Below are positions 7,299 through 17,436 of a stretch of DNA of 24,506 nt, in pieces. The stretch is from Isoetes engelmannii (taxonomy: Eukaryota > Streptophyta > Lycopodiopsida > Isoetales > Isoetaceae), in NCBI GenBank assembly GCA_011763485.2, contig JAANSK020203318.1:1-24506 (forward strand), in the 5' to 3' direction. The notes beneath the pieces are model-generated. The model was given only the letters and a program-made list of their open reading frames with translations. It made no database searches and had not been told where the DNA came from. The first letter of the stretch is position 1. The number at the start of each line of letters is the position of its first letter. The position numbers were made by a program, and so were the translations under genes.

Positions 7299-10055
7299 AT
7301 GATTTTTCAAGCTGCCTTGGCGCTTCTCCTTGCCTCCATAGCCGCTTTTCCTTCTGTGCATTCATGGGGTAAAGACGGTCATCAGCTTACTTGCATGATC
7401 GCCGAGGTATTTCATCTTATTTGATCGTTTATTCTTGAGCTCGCATTCTTACATTTCTGTGTTGTTTTCTTTGATCTATCGTTCTTGGATTCGCATTTCA
7501 AATCTTTTACTCTGATCATGGCCTTACTTTATTAGATGGCCTTTCTTTCCAATATCATTTCCCAATAAACTTACTCCTTTGTGGTATTCCAGGAACGTCT
7601 GAGTGCAGCAGCAGGTAAAGCCATCGAAGAAATACTTCCGGGAGGCGATTTTTCATCCCATTGTGCATGGCCAGATCAGGTTCGTCGTACATACAAATAC
7701 AGATGGAGTGGCCCTCTTCACTATATTGACACGCCAGATGACAGTTGCAGCTATGATTATCAAAGTAAGTGAACTCCATTTGCATATGCAAGAGTTTGTT
7801 TCATGTTGGAGCTTCCTTGTTTAGAAGTGATTCATTGCGCCAAAGTAATGCCTTTATAATTTCTAGAAGAAAGTGTTTCTTCTTCTTCTTCTTCTTCTTC
7901 TTCTTCTTCTTTCTTTGTACCCATTCATCCTTTGTTTCCGCATCAAAAATTTTCCTGGAATGCACTTATATAATGCCATTTGCATTCATATGGTAGCAAA
8001 AGGATTCCCTCTATAGGAAATTTAGAAACTAAATTTGAACCACTCTGTATGCAATTTACCTCAATACATACAAAAACACTGCAAAAAACTCCCTTTTCAT
8101 CTATACACATACAAAAAATGGTGCACATAAAGTGCAATCATGCATAAAATAGGCATAAAATACAAGGACAAAATATGAGTCTCCTTGTATTTCATTTATA
8201 CATATTCATCGTATTTAACTTATATCAGATCTCATAATTTCTCTGATGGAGCAGGAGATTGTCATAGTACATCGGGCGAAGAAGGCATGTGCCTTTCAGG
8301 TGCTATTCAAAATTTTACTTCTGAGCTTCAATCAAGTATACAGCTTCAGTCATCTGAATCGTGTAAGTTTCTCGTCTTCAAACTCGGTCTATAAGCTCGA
8401 TTTTACAGAATATATATAAATGATTCAGATTCAGTAATAAGGCCAAATAGTCTCTTTAGAACTCCTTAGTCACATCATTAGTCATTTACAGAGTGGTAAC
8501 ACACACTATTGCAGAATTTGTGGCAAAACCACTTGCTAGGATCTTTGTGTGGGGATGGGAAAAAAATAATTTGCCATGGTGTAAAAATATGAGCAGAACT
8601 ACCCATGAATACACCTTGTGGCATTACTAATTGTATGTTTTACTAGCATGCTGAAAAGTTGACAGTCCGTGTTATTGACAGATAACTTGACCGAAGCCCT
8701 CCTTTTCCTGATACATTTTATGGGGGACATTCATCAGGTATTTCTTCCTTTAGCTTATGTTGCTCTAATTTCTTCCATTTAGCCACTTCAATATGAAAAA
8801 AGAAGTTGTAGTCAAATTCTTTCTGAAGCTTGCTTCATCAAATGTGATTTACTACTTCTCTGCCTATCTTTAAGCATTCTTCATTTAGCATGAGAAACAC
8901 TTTTTGTTAGTAAAGCTATAATACACAAATGTTCCCAGCAACAAAGCACCTAACACAAAGAAACTGCATTTTCTTTGCAGCCTTTACATGTTGGATTCAC
9001 AACTGATGCTGGTGGAAATAGCATTCATCTTCGTTGGTACAGAAGGAAGTCTAACCTGCATCATGTAAAGTTGAAATTCCTCCCTTGTGTTATCTCATTC
9101 TTTCATTTGATGATTTGGCAAACAAAAACCAAGAGCACATATCATCTGGAATAATTGAATGAATAACTATATTAAACATTTCAGAAGACATCTGATACAA
9201 TGCCTGATATAGCATGATGATCAATAAGAGGGCATAATCCACATTTCATATGACACATACATGAACATATCATCAAGCTTCTAAAGTTCCTCAAGTTTCA
9301 GGTCTGGGATGCTGATATTATTACAACTGCAATGAAGAAATATTACAGTTCTGACATAACAGTTATGGCTCGAGTACTTGGCAGAAATTTCACAGTAAGG
9401 CTCACATTATTACAGAGTGAACCTAGAAAAAAGAATGAGTAAAAAATATTTATAAATATATCATTGTGCAGAAAGCAGCTGCAAAAAAATGGGCTAATTG
9501 CGGCAACAATGGACTTCCTTGCCCGGACAAGTAAATGTTTCCACCTTACAGTTCTAATATTTTGACAAGAAAAGCTTATAGAGAGCCAATTGACAAATAA
9601 CTTGAGTACTGGTGGAACTTTATTTGGAAATAGAAGCTGCTATTTCTTTCTTGCTATGTGCAACCAAGCTGTTTTATCATCGCACATTGCATATCATCTA
9701 AATTCCAATGAGCTATCATCTAAATTCCAATGAGCTAACAAATGCCACAAACACGCACTTTGTTTCCTAATGCATTTATTCTTCACTATTTTGTGCAGAT
9801 GGGCGACTGAAAGTATTGAAGCAGCTTGTAACTGGGCTTACAAGGACGTTGAAGAGGATTCCGTCTTAGAAGGTTATCTTCATAATATTCTATATTCTAG
9901 AAATAATCTTCTCTTCTAGAAGTATATTAACTTTTAGAACGTGTGCTTCAACAACAGACCCTTATTTTGAATCTCGTCTGCCCATCGTACAACAAAGACT
10001 AGCTCAAGGAGGAGTGCGCCTTGCGGCTCTCCTCAATCAGATATTTGAGCAATAA
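7299..10055 (+). CDS. Secreted S1/P1-type zinc nuclease (bifunctional nuclease)
   Basis: This enzyme family hydrolyses single-stranded DNA and RNA using three zinc ions, in vacuole or apoplast, and in plants acts in senescence, programmed cell death and nutrient recovery. Nine exons join with GT-AG ends: 7299-7406, 7593-7764, 8255-8362, 8682-8737, 8981-9064, 9302-9394, 9472-9530, 9799-9872, 9958-10055, giving 283 residues. A 22-residue signal peptide ends at 'PSVHS', so mature protein starts at Trp23, the N-terminal zinc ligand. All nine ligands of the P1 family can be placed: W23, H28 (WGKDGH), D64 (WPD), H79 (LHYID), H141, D145, H151 (HFMGDIHQPLH), H175 and D179 (HHVWD). Possible N-glycosylation sites are N113, N131 and N205. 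The length is slightly under the usual 285-305. The gene looks intact. The C-terminal end is short, at 'LLNQIFEQ'. Confidence 0.93.
7877..7911. repeat. (CTT)n microsatellite in nuclease intron 2
   Basis: About eleven TTC/CTT triplets inside the intron between exons 2 and 3 of the nuclease gene. No coding effect is expected. Confidence 0.85.
9692..9735. repeat. 22-bp perfect tandem duplication in nuclease intron 7
   Basis: The unit beginning TATCATCTAAATTCCAATGA is present twice with no difference (9692-9713, 9714-9735). It lies about 60 bp upstream of the acceptor of exon 8 and leaves the splice site untouched. Confidence 0.9.
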
Positions 10056-12213
10056 GGTATGATCTTTTAGCATTTTAGACTGTTTGATTAGCAATGTCCA
10101 AAACCAAAAGTAAGCCAATAAGCTGAAGCAATCCAGCCATGGATAACCCCTCAAGAATGCAAAACCCTGTACGACCTCTGGCATTGTTGCAAAACTCAAA
10201 AGAACACCAAAACATCCAAACGACTGTCACCACCACCATGTAAATTTGTTTTGAACGACATGGCAACTAACTATAATTCCATTAATTGAACCATAAGCAA
10301 TCAAGTTAAACAAAATTCCATTTATCCGAGCATCAACGTCAAACTTGCGATCTCCTAAGTTAATTCCTAAATTGAGTGACTTATAAAAGGACTGTACAAA
10401 TTACTACCCTGCAGGACACCACAATAAAATTAAATTAAATTCAATTCTTATAACAAACAAAACAAAAATAGTATCTTTGTTTTAGTTATCTAGTCTAGAC
10501 TAAAAATGCATGCAATACTTCAATTTTTATATAAAAGGACACTTCCACGGAATAACCCTAGACACATTAGAAAGTCATTTTAGTGCATAATTTAAACAAA
10601 GTGCTACCCATTCCCATCTCAATATATTTACCACCTTCATTAAACAACATTGATCTTTGTCAAATTGACTAATAATTTGCATGCTATGGATGTTGCCCTG
10701 TAGTGATTTAGTTTCTATATTTACCACCTTCATTAAACAACATTGATCTTTGTCAAATTGACTAATAATTTGCATGCTATGGATGTTGCCCTGTAGTGAT
10801 TTAGTTTCTGTGGTGATTAAGTTTATGCCCATGACAAGCTTAGACTTAGAAGCCAAAGGAACAAGGCACATGTCCTTGGATATAAACCGTAAAGCCTCCA
10901 ACAATTTTCGAAAGCCATTGCCCATGCTATATTTAATATTTGGTGAAAAACACCCTTCTTTAAGTTAGCAAATACATGAACTTGCATCATATTACTTTCT
11001 TTTCCCAATAAAGACAAGGCAATCGAGGATTCCACCTTTTCTGATTTATGTGATGTTTTTATTACATGTAGTTAGGACAAGAAATTTTGGAATGTTAAAC
11101 AATTAACATAGGAAACTTTGAAATGTAAATATTGACTTGACTTGACTTGACTCATTTTTTGGTGAAAAGTGCAGGTCCAAATGGGTATGACAAATTCTTA
11201 TACTACCAATAACTCGTACATAGGGTTAACCCTAGAATAAAAAAAAGAAAAGGGGATGACTCTGACAACTCAACCCATTTGTTCAGTTAAGTACATTAAT
11301 ATTCATATTGTAAATATATACATCAACATGTGTTGTTTATTAACATTGTAACCAATCCAATTGCTCTACAATTTGAATAAAAATTAAAATCTAACAATAT
11401 ATTGGCTATACAATACAAGATAGTTTAAGCCTGAGCTCACCTTGTTTATTAACTTGATTGATAGAATCAGGCATGCATTTTTTCACAAGCTACAAAACAG
11501 GTTGAAATAATGCCAATTTATGGTTCTTGAACTATGCACTAAGAATTGAGTTGAATTGAATTGAGTTATATTTGAATATCTATAGAGGTCAAATCATCCT
11601 ATGAAATAAGCACATGCTAACTAGGAATTATAAACCCCATCTGTAAAGTTTTTGAGGGGAAATCCTTTGTAATCACGATCTAAAACCACTTGTAAAGTAT
11701 GCAAAACCATATACAAGACTACAATTGTAGTTAAGACTGCAGACAAGGTAATAGTTGAGCATTGGAGGTATGGACATGTGTCTAGTGATATGGTGAGTGA
11801 GTTGTGTCCCTCCATCCCCATGTGCACAATTGAATCTTCAAGCGGATCAATATATAGACCATACAAGGTTAACAAAAAGTGCCTTTCATGTTGCAGAATA
11901 GTTATTTTATGTTGAAGGACGTCTTGTTGCTTGTGTTCGGAGAGGAGAAATTTTGTAAAGGCTATTTGGATGCTTATTGTCCATGGAATTTCTAAATTTA
12001 TGTTATTATAGTAGTTTTAACTTTTCTTTATTAGGCATTCTATTGAGTTCTATTTTGATGCTTCTAGAGACTGCTTGTACACTAGAGAAATTGCGATATA
12101 TATGAGATTTGAAGCTCTATTCCTTAGCACACTTGCTAATATACCTACAAATGTGCAGGACTATATACTGACATGCCTTTGACATGTTTGTTATAGGAAC
12201 ATCACCTTGATGA
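10056..12213. other. Gene-free region downstream of the nuclease
   Basis: I see no gene here. It contains the nuclease 3' end (AATAAA-like sites near 10420), the 93-bp duplication described separately, and a four-copy TTGAC repeat at 11132-11151. At 11221-11234 there is a 14-bp palindrome, TAGGGTTAACCCTA, equal to two telomere-type units head to head. Open frames such as the minus-strand one at 10575-10925 carry no family signature. Confidence 0.5.
10623..10808. repeat. Perfect 93-bp tandem duplication
   Basis: Positions 10623-10715 and 10716-10808 are identical over 93 bp, with the match ending one base beyond the second unit. The identity points to a very recent duplication. Because 93 is a multiple of three, an open frame on the minus strand shows the same 31 residues twice; this is a by-product and not evidence of coding. 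Confidence 0.92.
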
Positions 12214-14165
12214 TTTTTTTTTAAACGACGCCAAGCTTTATTCGTCAAGCAAAAATTTATAACACAATAAAATGCAAAGACAAGACTATAACCCCAGGGG
12301 TAAACTGATCCATCTGAGCACAACCACCCGTCTATGATAAGAATGAATTTGAAGGTAAATATGCCAAATCAATACTTTCTTCTCTTGATCAAGAGTAGAA
12401 CAATTATAAGTCTTAACAATTTTACTCCGCATCCACTGAAGAAGAACCTCATCTGCAATATCCACGACCTTGAAGGTAAACAACCTCCGCCTCTTCTAGA
12501 TCGACCATAAAAGCCAGCCATATGCAAGATGAAAAGCCCGTTTCAAATAGCGAGCAGGATTTGTTGGCTAGATCGAGAAGTGCCAAACAGGGTTAACAAC
12601 CAAGACCATGCTTGTCGAAGTCGCTCACACAAGAAGAAGCAATCCTCAATGCTCACAACCCTTTGCTTACATAAAGGACAAAGCTCTGAAATCTGAATAT
12701 CAATTTTATGGACTAGCATGTTGACTTTGAGGCATCTATGGAACCACTTGCCACCACAGAACTGCCAAGGGGGGTGCATTCATATGTAGGGGGGATATGC
12801 CATCTGCATGCAAGAGGTAGCAAAAAACCCCCCGTTTACGGATTTTTGAGGAGCCAATATTGACCCTTCCGAATAAATTTTATCGAGGCAAGTGCCCAAA
12901 ACCCTAAAAAAAAAGGACCCCCTACCGAACATATATGTACGTAAATGGGTCAAAAAATTCCCCTCCCCGTGCATGCACATGGGTTATACGGAAAAAACGG
13001 TGAACCCCCCTTGAGAACTGCCACTTTGGGATGAAGCAACTTATCCCATACCCATGTCCGGACACTTTTCCATTGTTGCTGAGGGACCTGAAAATGCCAT
13101 CTACTTGACAGAGTCAGAATAACATAAGAAACAAAGCGCCCTGGCTTGACACCCTGATGCAACCCCATACGACTACTTCAACTTGTGGATCAGACTCTCG
13201 TGGCAACAATGCAGCAATATGAGTCCAAATTACTCTATCCCATTTATACAACAACAATTTTGTTCTAATTGCTTCCCATGACAGAAGATGACCAGATTCA
13301 TACCAAGCTGCAATAGTGCTTATACCAGCTGCTATCCATCGTTGTTGTGACTTACAATGAATAACTACACTTAGAGGCACATTCGCTGAAGTGTCCTGCA
13401 AAGGAATCCACCAGCACGAAGTAGACCATTGAAGACACACCTTAGGATTGATGTGAAAAAGAGACCTGACAGTGTCTCAAGTAGCAAGCAACCCATCTAG
13501 AAAGGCGAAAGCACTAGGATGTGGATGTGTATGATAAAGCAAAGCCCAAGGAAGGAGGGGCTTAATGGTAGCCTTATGAAATGGAAGATAACGGTGGATT
13601 GACTGCATCAACAACCTCAACCCAGGAGAGTCATCCTTACCAGTGAGAACCCTCCAAACAAACTTTGATATCGCTACCTTACTTTGGAGGTGAAAATCTA
13701 ACATTCCAAGACCACCAGCTGCCTTAGGCCTAATGCACTTCTCCCCAGGCTATCTTGACGTCAACTCCTTCCTCATTTCCACCCCAAATGAAATTCCTAA
13801 CAATGCGCACAATCTCCTCCATCTTACAGTGAGGACCCAACAGAGAAGGTGTCATGTAAACATGAGTATTATTGAGAACACATTTAGCCACAGTGATTCT
13901 ATCGGGCATAGATAGTTTAGCTGTATTCCACCAAGCTAAGTGCTTCTGCGACTCGTTAATAATTTCATCCCAAGCATCTGAATGAACTTCAACAAGGATA
14001 CCAAGCAACCTCGTGGTATTGCCATGCAGAAGAATCTTCCATGGATAGTCAAAACTACAGGGAGTGGGACTGTCCAACGTCCACAAGGCACATTTTTGCC
14101 AGAAAAGGTAGTTAAAATCATATAATGTGATTTCCAAGAATAGGCGCCCCAAATAAAGTGGCATT
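12214..14165 (-). mobile_element. 5'-truncated L1-type LINE (non-LTR retrotransposon)
   Basis: Read on the minus strand, it starts inside the reverse transcriptase region with 'HGNTTRLLGI' and continues with 'WNTAKLSMPDRITVAKCVLN' and 'VRIVRNFIWGG', typical of the C-terminal part of plant LINE ORF2. It goes on through 'LGMLDFHLQSKVAISKFVWR'-like sequence to the zinc-binding end 'ISELCPLCKQ...SIEDCFFLC'. The 3' end reads GAATAAAGCTTGGCGTCGTTT and then nine A, a familiar plant LINE terminus. The catalytic YADD region, the endonuclease and ORF1 are absent. Several frame changes and stops break the frame, so it is dead. A hAT-like element interrupts it. The 5' boundary near 14165 is approximate because I found no convincing target-site duplication. 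Confidence 0.85.
12766..13013. mobile_element. hAT-like miniature inverted-repeat transposon nested in the LINE
   Basis: The 248-bp insert starts CAAGGGGGGTGCA and ends TGAACCCCCCTTG, giving 12-of-13 terminal inverted repeats. It is flanked by the 8-bp direct repeat AGAACTGC (12758-12765 and 13014-13021). Removing the insert and one repeat copy leaves continuous LINE sequence, so the insertion is younger than the LINE. Eight-base target duplications and CA...TG ends fit hAT elements. It is too short to encode a transposase and would be non-autonomous. The assignment rests on ends and duplication only; the repeat could also be counted as 10 bp (AGAACTGCCA) if the ends are drawn two bases inward. 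Confidence 0.8.
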
Positions 14166-14300
14166 TATTTTTAGCTCAATGCATGTTCCAATTTGCAGAT
14201 TTGGTAATAAAGGAAAGTTCATTACCAATTGTAGTTCTAGATGCCCCAAATAGAAATAAAGTGACATTTGTTTTTATCTTAATGCATGTTTCAATTCGCA
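14141..14300. repeat. Diverged direct repeat of about 57 bp
   Basis: Sequence beginning GCCCCAAAT...AAAGTG(G/A)CATTT(A/G)TTTTTA and continuing through CAATGCATGTTCCAATTTGC-like bases occurs at about 14145-14197. It returns at about 14243-14300 with roughly 80-85 percent identity and a few extra bases. The first copy overlaps the 5' edge of the LINE, so the repeat blurs the LINE boundary. Confidence 0.65.
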
Positions 14301-14732
14301 TGTATGGGCCATTAAACATCGTTGATAACATGTCCAAGTTTCATGAATTGTGTTGACTTGCAAGTTATGTGAGGTTAGAAAGCATAATCGTTAAATGACA
14401 TATGCATTATGGTGGAAATAGATATTCACATGCAAGAATCCTTCTAAGAAGGAAATGGAACACAATGTTGGTGCATCTATTTGCTTTTCTGAGTAGCTTA
14501 CATTTGTTTTAGCATGTCTATAAGTGAGAAGTCATTCCGTTTAAAAAAATTAGATTGAATATGTTAAACCAAAGGCGCAAATGCAGTAGATTCTTAATGT
14601 AGTTAGAAAATGATTTTGAGATGTTAAGTAACGTAATAGAATAGATTTTTTAGCTTTAGGATAGACCAGACAACTCAAAAATATATTTTTATAGTTGAAA
14701 CATTTCTTAGAGCTATAAATTCCCATGCATTC

Positions 14733-16001
14733 CTATGCGAAGTAATCAAACGTCCGTTTGGCTACTTCCTTTTTTTCTGAGATTTTTAGAGAAGGTTCCT
14801 CTATCATTTTTCTCGAGGACCCAGATGCCATCTCTTCCATCTCCATGTCATATGCAATGTAGAGACCAGGTCTTGACTTCTTAGCATCAAGGAGGATATT
14901 GAGACCCATCATGGTATAAGAATTTTCACAGACATCTAGATGTACTAACTTGCACTTAGGATCTTGAATAGCCTGCGCTAATGCCATCAATCCTGCATCT
15001 CCAAATGCATTTTTTCGCAGCATTAGACCATTGACATTGCAATTCTCATCTGTTAAAGCATCTGCAAGCTTCCTTATCTCATCATCCCCAAGAACATTTC
15101 TGGACAGCACCAGAAATCTCACTTTACAACAAGGATTTCTAAGAGCTTCAATAAAACCAAAGAAGGCACTTGTTTGAAGGACAGTACTCTCAAGGTCGAG
15201 ATAATTGATCTGGCAAACTGGGGAGGTGATAACATGGGCCAACATATCAATAGATTTATCTTCAAGTATGTTCTTAGACAACTCGAGGCGCGTAATGAGG
15301 CAAAGGGGGTCACAAAGCCCAAGAAAAGACTCCAGATCACAAGGATAAAGGGGTTCAAGACATTCATTAACATTGCAGCAGAGGCTTAGAGTCTTCAGAG
15401 ATCCTTGAAGAAGCAGAGGAAATAATGGAACAAAAAGCCCTGTAGAACCAAGGTTGAGCCTCTTAAGCCTGCAATTTTTGCTGCTAATTGCCTGGCTTAA
15501 ATGCTGCACACCTATTTCTGTTATTGGATTACCATAAAGCCCTAAACTTTCTAAACCACAAATTGTCCAATCCAAAACACATGAGAGCAACTTGCAGCCC
15601 TCATCTGTAACCTTATTATTTTTTAGTTCCAGACCTTTAAAATTAAGCCAGCCCCGTTCCATATAAGCACATAATGCCTTCACCCCTTCATCATCAACAA
15701 AGTTATCACTCAAATCCAGAGTGGTGATAGAAACTCCATGAGTTTTCAAGTATGAGATGAGGTCAAGGAGTAGCTCGCTGTTAATGCTGCAATTACTTAA
15801 GTCTAAATCTGTAAAATCATCTAAGAAACGAGGCTTGCCTTTTAAAAAACGAGACTTGCCTTCTAAGAACGTCGCCTCTGGATCCAAATAGGCTTCAAGC
15901 TCCTGCCGGGAACGAAGCTTGAGGCAGAGGTGTTGGGGCGGTAGAGGATCTCTGGCCCTCCCACAGTCGGCCCATCCCTCGGAATTCCAGGGTTGCGCCA
16001 T
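14733..16001 (-). CDS. RI-type leucine-rich-repeat protein (intronless)
   Basis: A 422-residue intact frame starts at an ATG in good context (GAGCT ATG GCG). After about 60 residues without a domain (containing a small duplication, FLEGKSR/FLKGKPR), about eleven repeats of 28-29 residues run to residue ~380. Examples are 'ITTLDLSDNFVDDEGVKALC', 'LESLGLYGNPITEIGVQHLS' and 'VNGLMLRKNAFGDAGLMALA'. The pattern LxxLxLxxN/C with a following helix, and a Cys before each strand (C-R/K/N/Q), is that of ribonuclease-inhibitor/NLR-type LRRs, not of plant receptor-kinase LRRs. Such folds form horseshoe protein-binding surfaces. The fifth repeat is short and the sixth is expanded. No signal peptide, membrane segment, NB-ARC or F-box is seen, so it is likely cytosolic or nuclear. 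The charged Lys/Glu tail ends at 'TFDYFA'. Function unknown. Confidence 0.85.
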   Translation of the reverse strand: MAQPWNSEGWADCGRARDPLPPQHLCLKLRSRQELEAYLDPEATFLEGKSRFLKGKPRFLDDFTDLDLSNCSINSELLLDLISYLKTHGVSITTLDLSDNFVDDEGVKALCAYMERGWLNFKGLELKNNKVTDEGCKLLSCVLDWTICGLESLGLYGNPITEIGVQHLSQAISSKNCRLKRLNLGSTGLFVPLFPLLLQGSLKTLSLCCNVNECLEPLYPCDLESFLGLCDPLCLITRLELSKNILEDKSIDMLAHVITSPVCQINYLDLESTVLQTSAFFGFIEALRNPCCKVRFLVLSRNVLGDDEIRKLADALTDENCNVNGLMLRKNAFGDAGLMALAQAIQDPKCKLVHLDVCENSYTMMGLNILLDAKKSRPGLYIAYDMEMEEMASGSSRKMIEEPSLKISEKKEVAKRTFDYFA

Positions 16002-17431
16002 AGCTCAAGGAATCCACGGCAGAGCAAGTTCAACATTCTCGCGCTTCTCTCCTCTGTGGTCAAGTCAGGAAAGGAGTATTCCTAGTCTCTTCCTCTTTTG
16101 AAAGACATCTTCCAAGGAGCTGGGTATTTGCTTTTTCTTCTTCTAAATGGGGACCAGAAAAACCCCAAAATCAAACCCCCTTTTCTCGTTCAAACTATCT
16201 CAGCCCGATTTGGGTGTTGTGGTTTGTTTCACGAGGAACTGTTATGTAGTAATGTAATTTCAATGACATATAAAAATGTAGGGTTCCCGGTTTTGCTTGG
16301 TATATGTAGGTGGCTGTAGGTCATGGTGGAATCAACCTATGGAGCATCAAGCTAAGACATCGAGTATGTAAAAGCTTGCTGGCAAAACTTGGGTTCGATT
16401 CCCAAGGAACTTAATCAAATGCTTTCCTTTGTTTAGAGTGAGATCAGAATTGATCCAAAGTGTTAGATAGCAACCACTACAAATAGATGTATTGGCATTT
16501 TGTTCTTGGGTTATTTAGGTGGATCTTGGTTGTTTATTGATTGAGATAATATGTACTCATGGACATACATGGTATTCTTGTATTAATTTTGAGGGACCAT
16601 TAGGTATTTGTGGTTTAAGTTTGGTATTTTGGTGTATTTTTATACGCTTGGTATTTTGGAACTAGGGTTTGGACAACATTGGCTTGGATTTGATCTCATG
16701 TGGAATATGCCAGTTTGATGTTGGCCCAAAGGGCCACGTTTTAGCCATAAGGACAATTTAGCCACAAGGACATTAAAAACAACAAAAACTTCACCAAAAA
16801 TTTGTAAGTGTAATTTAACATATTTGCCACTAAAACTAATCTTATTCTTTTTTACATTCGCCCACCATTCTATATAAATCGCATTGAACATAAAGACTGA
16901 TCCAAATCCTTGATTGAACGTGTGTAACTCCATTAGAAAGCAAATACATTCTGTAAGCACGTCATAAAAAGGCAAATCATGGCAACTGGCAATTTCAAAT
17001 GTAGATTTTAATATTGTTCTGACATTGCTCCGAGGTGCAAGTTAGGGAGCGTCATTGGTTGGAAGATTATTTCCAATCTGATTTGTAACAATTTTTGAGC
17101 AAATACTGAAGATAAGATGGCTGCCTTATGAGGATCCTCAAATTGTATTTGTTCTCATTTATAATGTTTTGACCATACAATTTCTATATGATTACCACTC
17201 CATCGTTTTAATAAATTTCCATAGGATGAATGCTTAATGCAGTGTTGGTCACTCAGTCAAATATGAGTTTTCTATGTACCAAGGGACGTTTCCAATCTCC
17301 ATTGTGATGGTGATTTTCGTCAAACCATTCAGTCCAGCTCAATTCCTTCTAGGCCCAAAACTTTCATAAATGAGAACAAAACTTTCATAAGCCTTTCATA
17401 GACATAAATGGACAAAACTTTCATAAGCCTT
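16002..17431. other. Intergenic region between the LRR gene and RBM48
   Basis: The first ~100 bp on the LRR side is probably its 5' leader and promoter. No gene is supported in the rest. It contains a tRNA-like T-arm (16388-16406) and, next to the RBM48 stop, a short direct repeat. The minus-strand open frame at 16640-16975 has no recognised motif. Confidence 0.45.
16388..16406 (+). repeat. tRNA-like T-arm / B box, possible SINE remnant
   Basis: CTTGGG-TTCGATT-CCCAAG forms an ideal T-arm with a 7-base TTCRANN loop and contains the RNA polymerase III B-box GGTTCGATTCC. I cannot find a matching acceptor stem, D-arm or anticodon arm upstream, so it is not a tRNA gene. A tRNA-derived SINE remnant is the likeliest source. 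Confidence 0.4.
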
Positions 17432-17436
17432 TCATA
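17376..17436. repeat. 25-bp direct repeat overlapping the RBM48 stop codon
   Basis: The sequence starting ACAAAACTTTCATAAGCCTT is present at 17376-17400 and 17412-17436 without a difference, period 36. A shorter third copy lies near 17355. The rightmost copy contains the RBM48 stop codon, so the repeat extends from the last codons into the 3' untranslated region. Confidence 0.85.

Noticed and set aside
10575-10925. 116-codon minus-strand frame with an internal 31-residue repeat
   Set aside because: The repeat follows from the 93-bp DNA duplication, and the remainder has no family features.
11221-11234. Interstitial telomere fusion (TAGGGTTAACCCTA)
   Set aside because: A single head-to-head pair of units is expected by chance and has no longer telomere array around it.
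12201-14345. Target-site duplication of the LINE
   Set aside because: The best partner for AACATCACCTTGATGA beside the A-tail was a partial match near 14316, too weak and too far from the apparent 5' edge.
16388-16406. A tRNA gene
   Set aside because: Only the T-arm is convincing; no acceptor stem, D-arm or anticodon arm can be paired upstream.
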